Below the pieces are notes generated by a model that was not told the origin of the DNA, ran no database searches, and saw nothing but the letters and a program-made list of their open reading frames with translations. From Wolbachia sp. (GTDB taxonomy: Bacteria > Pseudomonadota > Alphaproteobacteria > Rickettsiales > Anaplasmataceae), in the NCBI GenBank assembly GCA_022836975.1, contig JAIXMJ010000022.1, positions 1-11,188 of the forward strand: a DNA stretch of 11,188 bases, in the 5' to 3' direction. Every line of letters starts with the position of its first letter. Positions within the stretch are counted from its first letter, which is position 1. Both the position numbers and the translations under genes were made by a program. Positions 6,577-11,188 of the stretch are shown here, in pieces.

Positions 6577-6589
6577 ATATATATATATA
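6575..6589. repeat. AT dinucleotide tract at a start codon
   Basis: An uninterrupted 15-base alternating A/T tract overlaps the first ATG of the 135-residue gene and extends into the 54-nt divergent spacer. On the minus strand it also forms a TATA-rich stretch. Confidence 0.85.
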
Positions 6590-6630
6590 CTTCTACTATT
6601 ACATATTCTAATTAACTATTTACTAATGAT

Positions 6631-7600
6631 ATGCTCACTTATATACATGAACTAATCTATAAAAATCAAGGATCAATATCTATAAGTGATTTTATGCATG
6701 CTGCTTTATATCATGAGAAATATGGGTATTATATGAAACTTGATAGTAATTTTGTAGATGATTTTATTACTGCTCCAGAAATTAGTCAACTATTTGGTGA
6801 AATAATAGCAGTATGGATAATGTACACATATGAAAAACTTGGAAAGCCACAAGAGTTCTCATTGGTTGAATTTGGCCCAGGCAAAGGAACACTTATAAAA
6901 GATGTAATAAGAGTAACTCAAAAATATAATAGCTTTTTTTGTTCAATGTCAATTCATTTAGTAGAAACTAGTCCTATTTTAAGAAGTATGCAAGAGCAAA
7001 CACTTAAGGATTTTGATATTGAGTGGCATGAAAGTATTGATAATTTACCTGATCTGCCTACTATATTTTTAGCGAATGAATTTTTTGATGCTTTGCCAAT
7101 TAATCAATTTGTCTATTACAATAAACAGTGGTATGAAAATAGGGTAGCAAAGTGTAATGATAATGGCCTTCAAGTTATACAAGCTGTTTTCAATGATAAT
7201 GCGAGCTTGGGTAATGCCAGAATGACAAAAATTAAATACAATTGAAAAAAGAATTTATAAAAACGGTGGATCTGCATTAATCATAGATTATGGTTATATA
7301 TATCCTACATATAGAAATACGTTACAAGCTGTTAAGCAGCACAACTATGTTAATTTTCTTGAAGATGTAGGAAGTAGTGATATTACTGCACATGTGAATT
7401 TTCAGGCACTTAAAGATACATTAAAGTATACATACTGCAAAATTTTAACTCAGAGAGAGTTTTTATATTCCTTTGGAATAAAGGAAAGAATGGATATCCT
7501 AATTAAAAACGGACAACAAAAAAAAAGAATTTCCAGTGAATTTTTAAGATTAACTGAGAATATGGGCACTTTGTTTAAGGCCATGCTTATTGCTATGTAA
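6631..7600 (+). pseudogene. midA: MidA/NDUFAF7-family SAM-dependent methyltransferase, frameshifted
   Basis: Homologue of MidA/NDUFAF7 (COG1565); the mitochondrial member methylates a complex I subunit and is needed for complex I assembly. The first frame (204 residues) has the N-terminal YIHELIYKNQGSISISDFM, FITAPEISQLFGE (45-57), the SAM-binding VEFGPGKGTLIKDV (79-92) and NEFFDALP (149-156), then stops at TGA 7243-7245. The remainder continues one frame over, from about 7230 to a TAA at 7598-7600: GGSALIIDYGY, NFLEDVGSSDITAHVNF, LTQREFLYSFGIKERMD and LTENMGTLFKAML, which is a normal C-terminus. Removing one A from the five-A run at 7227-7231 joins the frames exactly (MTKLNTIEKRI). Both halves are otherwise well conserved, so the lesion is recent or is a sequencing error. 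No strong ribosome-binding site is seen before the ATG. Confidence 0.88.
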
Positions 7601-7643
7601 TATTCATTTAAGATTTGTGCTTTTTGTGTTATTTTGAACATAT

Positions 7644-7716
7644 GCCGTTATAGCTCAGGTGGTAGAGTACATCATTGGTAATGATGAGGTCCCAAGTTCG
7701 AGTCTTGGTAACGGCA
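7644..7716 (+). tRNA. tRNA-Thr, anticodon GGT
   Basis: A 73-nt cloverleaf. The acceptor GCCGTTA pairs perfectly with TAACGGC. The D arm is GCTC/GAGT, the anticodon stem CATCA/TGATG encloses the loop TTGGTAA with anticodon GGT, and the T arm CCAAG/CTTGG encloses TTCGAGT. The discriminator base is A, and CCA is not encoded (ACATTT follows), so CCA must be added enzymatically. It reads ACC and, by wobble, ACT codons. It lies on the same strand 43 nt after the broken midA gene. Confidence 0.98.
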
Positions 7717-7802
7717 CATTTTTATGGCATGCTGGTAGAAAGAATGCTAAGAAAGACTTAGTGTGTATTTTTGTGCAGTAATCAACTCTCTTAAGTAAAA
7801 AT

Positions 7803-8720
7803 TTACATGCAAGAATAGTAATGGAATATTGCTTTGCGTACTGCTATTCCAAAATTTACTTGTTGTAAAATAATTTTGTCAGTTATATCTCTGCCTATTT
7901 CTATTCCTCTATTAATTGGTCCAGGATGCATTATAATAACATCAGGTTTTGCCTGTAAAATTTTCTTTGAGTCAAGTCCATATAAATAGAAATATTCTTT
8001 TTCGGAAGGTATAAGATAACCATAATTCATCCTTTCTTTCTGTAATCTTAATAGCATAATAACATCGGCATTATTTATGCATTCATTTAACGAATAATGT
8101 ATTGATTCAACTCCTGAAAGATGTTTACAGATAAGGGTTGCTGGTGCAACTAAACTTATTTTTGCTCCAAACATGTTCAATAATTTAATATTTGATCTAG
8201 CAACTCTACTATGTAAAATATCACCGCATATTACAACTTTAAGACCAGCTATCTGTTTTTTGTAATTCTTTATTACTAGATAATCTGCAAGTGCTTGAGT
8301 AGGATGTTCATTTTTTCCATCACCTGCATTAATTACTGAATGTTTAATATATTTTGCTAGGTTATCAATAATACCGCTATCCTGGTGTCTTATTACTATA
8401 AAATCACTTTCCATAGCATCTAGTGTTTTGATCATATCCATTAAACCTTCTCCTTTATTTATAGCAGAAGATTTAACGGGTAGAGTTAATACATTTGCTC
8501 CTAGACTTTTTGCTGCTATTTCAAATGACGATAAAGTACGGGTTGAATTCTCGAAAAACAGATTAACTACTACTTTACCATGCAGTGCACTGCTATTTTT
8601 AGCATTAATATATTTGCTAGCTATTGCAACAATATTTTCTACATCATTAGCAGTAAGATCAGATATTTTTAATAGATCTTTCCCGCAATCTCTCTTGTAT
8701 TGTAAATTAGATAGTTTCAT
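7803..8720 (-). CDS. pyrB: Aspartate carbamoyltransferase catalytic subunit
   Basis: PyrB condenses carbamoyl phosphate with aspartate, the second step of de novo pyrimidine synthesis, in the cytoplasm. At 305 residues it matches the usual catalytic chain (E. coli 311). Visible active-site elements are the carbamoyl-phosphate loop FFENSTRT (55-62), the mobile loop SSAINKGEG (84-92), R111 in VIRH, HPTQALADY (139-147), the hinge GDILHSRVARSN (166-177), LLRLQKER (223-230) and MHPGPINRG (264-272). No key residue is missing. No regulatory pyrI gene is present in the window. The ATG at 8720 lies inside the 3' end of rpoZ (14-nt overlap in another frame), with AAGG directly before it, which points to translational coupling with rpoZ. 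Confidence 0.97.
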   Translation of the reverse strand: MKLSNLQYKRDCGKDLLKISDLTANDVENIVAIASKYINAKNSSALHGKVVVNLFFENSTRTLSSFEIAAKSLGANVLTLPVKSSAINKGEGLMDMIKTLDAMESDFIVIRHQDSGIIDNLAKYIKHSVINAGDGKNEHPTQALADYLVIKNYKKQIAGLKVVICGDILHSRVARSNIKLLNMFGAKISLVAPATLICKHLSGVESIHYSLNECINNADVIMLLRLQKERMNYGYLIPSEKEYFYLYGLDSKKILQAKPDVIIMHPGPINRGIEIGRDITDKIILQQVNFGIAVRKAIFHYYSCM

Positions 8721-9045
8721 CCTTAACTTCAGGCTGAATTTTAAAGCCTGATTGTTGCAATAGCTTTTCTATTTTGTGTTCATCATTATCATGATCGCTC
8801 AAATTACCTTGCATGTATTCTTTGCATCTTCCTACTAATAAATTAAATAAATCATAAACAGATACTTTCTTTTCTGCTATTTCGTGTAAAGCAACTATAG
8901 TACTCTTATGATTTTTAAACTTAGCTACTTGGACCGGAGCACCAGAACCCACGCTTAAATCATGAGCTCTTTGGCTTGCTAACAATACTAACTTAAAATG
9001 ATTACTTACCTGTTCTACACATTTTTCAACAATAGACTCAACCAT
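8707..9045 (-). CDS. rpoZ: DNA-directed RNA polymerase subunit omega
   Basis: Omega is the small RNA polymerase subunit that binds beta-prime and helps the core enzyme assemble. Features are the N-terminal VEKCVEQVSNHFKLVLLASQ (6-25) followed by RAHDL, and TIVALHEIAEKKVSV (49-63). The acidic tail after residue 80 is weakly conserved, as usual. The frame is open up to an ATG at 9078, but MVESIV at 9045 matches where omega proteins begin. It also has AGG with 7-nt spacing upstream, so it is preferred (112 rather than 123 residues). The gene overlaps pyrB by 14 nt and follows an XRE regulator gene 50 nt upstream on the same strand. Confidence 0.92.
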   Translation of the reverse strand: MVESIVEKCVEQVSNHFKLVLLASQRAHDLSVGSGAPVQVAKFKNHKSTIVALHEIAEKKVSVYDLFNLLVGRCKEYMQGNLSDHDNDEHKIEKLLQQSGFKIQPEVKDETI

Positions 9046-9095
9046 GCCACTACCTAATAAGCTTTTATTCTTGCACAATAGAATTAAAATGTCAA

Positions 9096-9353
9096 CTATG
9101 TTTTGTTACTATGCTCTTCTATTGTAATAGTTATATTATAATCTAGCTTTTTGAGAAATATTAACAGTCTTTCTAAAGAAAAACCTTCTATTTTTCCATT
9201 TTTAATCTGAGAAACTTTAGGTTGGTCAATGCCTAACTTCTCCGCTGCATAAGCTTGAGTCCAAACATTTTTTTCTATAGTACTTCTCATTATATCAAGT
9301 AATTTTCTTTTTATTTCTGAACTATTTAAGCTATTTAGTGATATCACTTCCAT
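9096..9353 (-). CDS. XRE-family helix-turn-helix regulator (HigA2/COG5606-like)
   Basis: An 85-residue DNA-binding protein. The helix-turn-helix is WTQAYAAEKLGIDQPKVSQI (31-50), followed by the conserved KNGKIEGFSLERLLIFLKKL (51-70) and a strand-like end DYNITITIEE (71-80). This matches the short XRE subfamily that often serves as the antitoxin/repressor of HigB- or Gp49-like toxins. No toxin gene lies beside it; the next gene is rpoZ, so it may be a stand-alone regulator or an orphan antitoxin. The ATG at 9353 has an excellent ribosome-binding site (AAGGAG). It heads the minus-strand group with rpoZ and pyrB and may influence their transcription. Autoregulation is plausible; a small palindrome lies 48-58 nt upstream. 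Confidence 0.92.
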   Translation of the reverse strand: MEVISLNSLNSSEIKRKLLDIMRSTIEKNVWTQAYAAEKLGIDQPKVSQIKNGKIEGFSLERLLIFLKKLDYNITITIEEHSNKT

Positions 9354-9390
9354 AATCTCTCCTTATCTTTTTAATAAAATTATTTAATAT

Positions 9391-9411
9391 TTTATACATA
9401 TCATTTAATGA
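9391..9411 (-). promoter_or_regulatory. Possible promoter -10 and operator of the XRE gene
   Basis: TATAAA (9396-9391 on the minus strand) is preceded by the palindrome TCATT-N-AATGA (9401-9411), just where a repressor would block polymerase. The hexamer is common in such AT-rich DNA and no convincing -35 was found, so this is weakly supported. Confidence 0.3.
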
Positions 9412-9624
9412 CATAAAAATAATTATTAATATTATATTATATATTTTAAAAAAATATAACATTGACAACAAATTTTATTATATCTTAACATCTTTACTAA
9501 ATTTTTAATAACTTTAGCATGTATTCTATATAAAAAAATCGCTTACAGCAAGAATAAGTTTTATTTCTCTATTTTTTAATAAGAAAAATGTGTCAAAATA
9601 AATAATATCAATATTTTGCTTTAT

Positions 9625-10110
9625 ATGGTACAAAAAGACGTTGCAGTAATTATGGGCAGTCAGACAGATTATAGCACTATGGTTTACACTGCCAATATGT
9701 TGGAAACACTTGAAATCTCATATGATATATTGATCATATCAGCACATAGAACACCTGAGAGGTTGTTCAACTTTGCTAAATCTGCGCAAACCAATGGTTT
9801 TAAAGTTATAATAGCTGGTGCAGGTGGCGCAGCACATTTACCTGGTATGGTTGCATCTTTAACTTATTTACCTGTAATAGGTGTTCCGATGCAGAGTAAA
9901 CAGTTAAACGGTTTAGATAGTTTGCTTTCAATAGTACAAATGCCAAAGGGTATACCAGTTGCAACGATGTCCATAGGGGAAAATGGAGCATATAATGCTG
10001 CAATTGCTGCAGCATCTATTTTATCAATTTATGATAGTAAAATTGCTGATAAACTAAAAAAATGGAGAGAAAAACAAACAATGGATATACAAGAAAAACC
10101 AATTCAATAA
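9625..10110 (+). CDS. purE: N5-carboxyaminoimidazole ribonucleotide mutase (PurE, class I)
   Basis: PurE converts N5-CAIR to CAIR in de novo purine synthesis, normally acting after PurK, which is not in this window. The 161-residue length is typical. Conserved parts are the phosphate-binding VIMGSQTDYSTM (8-19), the active-site SAHRTP (39-44) with His41, AGAGGAAHLPGM (64-75), VIGVP (84-88), GLDSLLSIVQMPKGIPVATM (96-115) and the C-terminal NAAIAAASILS. The sequence signature fits the bacterial class I enzyme. ATG 9625 is chosen; a TTG three codons upstream is in frame but unnecessary. No clear Shine-Dalgarno is visible. The 262-nt region upstream separates it from the divergent XRE/rpoZ/pyrB group. 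It is monocistronic, followed by insertion-sequence debris. Confidence 0.97.
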   Translation: MVQKDVAVIMGSQTDYSTMVYTANMLETLEISYDILIISAHRTPERLFNFAKSAQTNGFKVIIAGAGGAAHLPGMVASLTYLPVIGVPMQSKQLNGLDSLLSIVQMPKGIPVATMSIGENGAYNAAIAAASILSIYDSKIADKLKKWREKQTMDIQEKPIQ

Positions 10111-10238
10111 ATAACTTTAAATCTTTTGCAGAACAATAAAATAAACCTTAAACTTTTTCTTTATGATTTCGTTATGGCCTTATAAATTTTCAACTACGAA
10201 GCTTCTGACTATTCTATGTTTTGTGAACAAAAAATATT

Positions 10239-10504
10239 TTATAGCACTTCCATTAAAGGATGTAAGATAAAAAATAAGTGTCAAAAGGAGAGAAAAATGC
10301 CAGGAGAATATAGTTACGATTTAAGGAAAAAGGCAATGCAGGTTTTGTATGAGGAGAAAAGGTAGGAGAATAGCATCACAAAGATTCAAAAGCGACATGG
10401 GAAAAACAGTACCAGAAAGAACATTCCTATATGCAGATCTTTTTGTCAAACTGTTAATTCTAGCTTCACATAATATCTTCTGACTATTGCAAGAAGTGCT
10501 ATAA
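10239..10504 (+). mobile_element. Degenerate IS630-family element bounded by inverted repeats
   Basis: TTATAGCACTTC (10239-10250) is exactly repeated in inverted orientation at 10493-10504. Each end contains the TA dinucleotide that IS630-family elements target. Between them lies the start of a transposase. At about 265 bp the element is far shorter than a full IS630 (around 1 kb), so it is internally deleted, either a dead remnant or a MITE-like derivative. Confidence 0.7.
10297..10480 (+). pseudogene. IS630-family transposase remnant
   Basis: ATG 10297 has a very good ribosome-binding site (AAGGAG, 6-nt spacing). It encodes MPGEYSYDLRKKAMQVLYEE, the characteristic N-terminus of IS630-type transposases, but meets TAG at 10363-10365. 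A neighbouring frame continues with GRRIASQRFKSD, which fits the helix-turn-helix part of the family, and stays open to about 10480. So a frameshift followed by loss of the catalytic DDE domain is likely. The product cannot be an active transposase. The 3' limit given is where the second frame stops. Confidence 0.72.
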
Positions 10505-10881
10505 ATAAGCCATATTAGAGCACTAACAAAATTTAAAAATCCTAAATAAACTGTTGAGATTTTGTCAAATCATAAAAAGATCTGCCTAAAATACTTTATT
10601 TTACCAAAAAACATTTAATTAAATAATATTCTTTTTGTTTGAAATTAGACTATGTTGATTCCACTCATAGATTCTTAAGTATCCACCGTATAACCTTATA
10701 TTCTAACCATAATATTGCTATTATAGTAGGTACACTCATAATCTCCCACATTCATACTCCACCCATTGTTAAAACTCCATATTAACTCTATAGCCAGTAA
10801 TATGTCTTACTATATACCTATTTTATAGCATTTTTTATAGAATTTCAACCAAGATGTAATATACTTAAATTTCTGGGATTG
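10505..10881. other. Non-coding stretch between two IS remnants
   Basis: About 380 nt with frequent stops in the frames I read and no recognisable protein, tRNA or terminator. A 12-nt segment, aaaaagatctgc (10574-10585), is the inverted copy of gcagatcttttt (10433-10444) within the neighbouring IS630 remnant, so part of this may be rearranged element DNA. I see nothing else here. Confidence 0.5.
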
Positions 10882-11130
10882 CTAACATAAGATAGATTTT
10901 CTGAATGCAAAGAGAGCAAGAGTAATATGTACCATAGTTTTAGACTTTGAGTAACCCTTAGTTTTTCATCGAAATCTGCATAAATAGTGACGAAAAGTTG
11001 CATTTATACTCTCAATCATCTGAGTATACTTTTTGCCAATGATATGTTTTCTTTTTGGTAAAATTCCACGATAAGAGCCTGTACGCGATCTATAAATATG
11101 GTAAGATGAGTATAGTTGAAGTAAGGTGAA
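10882..11130 (-). pseudogene. IS1-family-like transposase, C-terminal remnant
   Basis: On the minus strand a frame reads RGILPKRKHIIGKKYTQMIE, then SINATFRHYLCRFR, an in-frame TGA, KTKGYSKS, and a hydrophobic end FAFRKSILC before TAG at 10884-10882. The pattern K.YTQ.IE...RHYLaRF.RkT..YSKS is that of the IS1-family catalytic C-terminus. Upstream, the same frame has a stop at 11133-11131 and no recognisable transposase N-terminus before the window edge. With one internal stop and a missing or scrambled N-terminus it is dead. The IS1 assignment is from motif memory. Confidence 0.68.
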
Positions 11131-11188
11131 CTATGAGAAACATATACCCAAGATCATGAAAAATTCGAAAAGATTAGGTTAATTTTAG

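Noticed and set aside
7748..7762. Small hairpin ctaag-aaaga-cttag as a pyrB terminator
   Set aside because: The stem is only 5 bp with no U-tract, and such stems are expected by chance in this composition.
9046..9078. Longer rpoZ start at ATG 9078
   Set aside because: The extra 11 residues have no counterpart in omega proteins, and the 9045 ATG has a properly spaced AGG.
10640..10770. Minus-strand short frame MWEIMSVPTIIAILWLEYKV
   Set aside because: It is only 28 codons, has no ribosome-binding site and no recognisable family, and lies in IS debris.

Overview
The window looks like chromosomal DNA of an obligate intracellular alphaproteobacterium of the order Rickettsiales, most likely family Anaplasmataceae (Wolbachia/Ehrlichia/Neoehrlichia-type). 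It is very AT-rich, carries Cox11 and MidA/NDUFAF7 homologues typical of respiring alphaproteobacteria, and retains de novo pyrimidine and purine genes (pyrB, purE), which the genus Rickettsia has lost. Relics of several insertion sequence families argue for a repeat-bearing, eroding genome. The genus cannot be fixed from the sequence alone.

Layout. Positions 1-56 hold the N-terminal end of an IS5-family transposase that runs off the left edge. Positions 163-2102 are a minus-strand operon: a BI-1/YccA-family membrane protein, the cytochrome oxidase copper-assembly protein CtaG, and the ComF-family phosphoribosyltransferase. The genes are packed stop-to-start behind a near-consensus promoter at 2137-2165. 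dnaN (beta sliding clamp) follows on the minus strand at 2223-3347. Its promoter and first codons are present twice in tandem. Divergent from dnaN are two plus-strand paralogous genes of unknown function (3577-4446 and 4779-5696). Two small minus-strand genes come next: an unrecognised 135-residue protein and a probable DUF2610 protein. A midA-type methyltransferase gene broken by one frameshift and a tRNA-Thr(GGT) follow on the plus strand. A minus-strand group of XRE regulator, rpoZ and pyrB is next, then plus-strand purE. The last kilobase is a graveyard of an IS630-type remnant with terminal inverted repeats and an IS1-type transposase remnant.

How the genes relate. CtaG and MidA belong to respiratory-complex biogenesis, pyrB and purE to nucleotide synthesis, dnaN and rpoZ to the core replication and transcription machines. 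Two apparent lesions sit in A-runs: a nine-A run at the 5' end of ctaG and a five-A run inside midA. The best candidate for undescribed biology is the tandem paralogue pair at 3577-5696, with a conserved N-terminal half and a diverging middle and tail. No complete new multi-gene system could be demonstrated.
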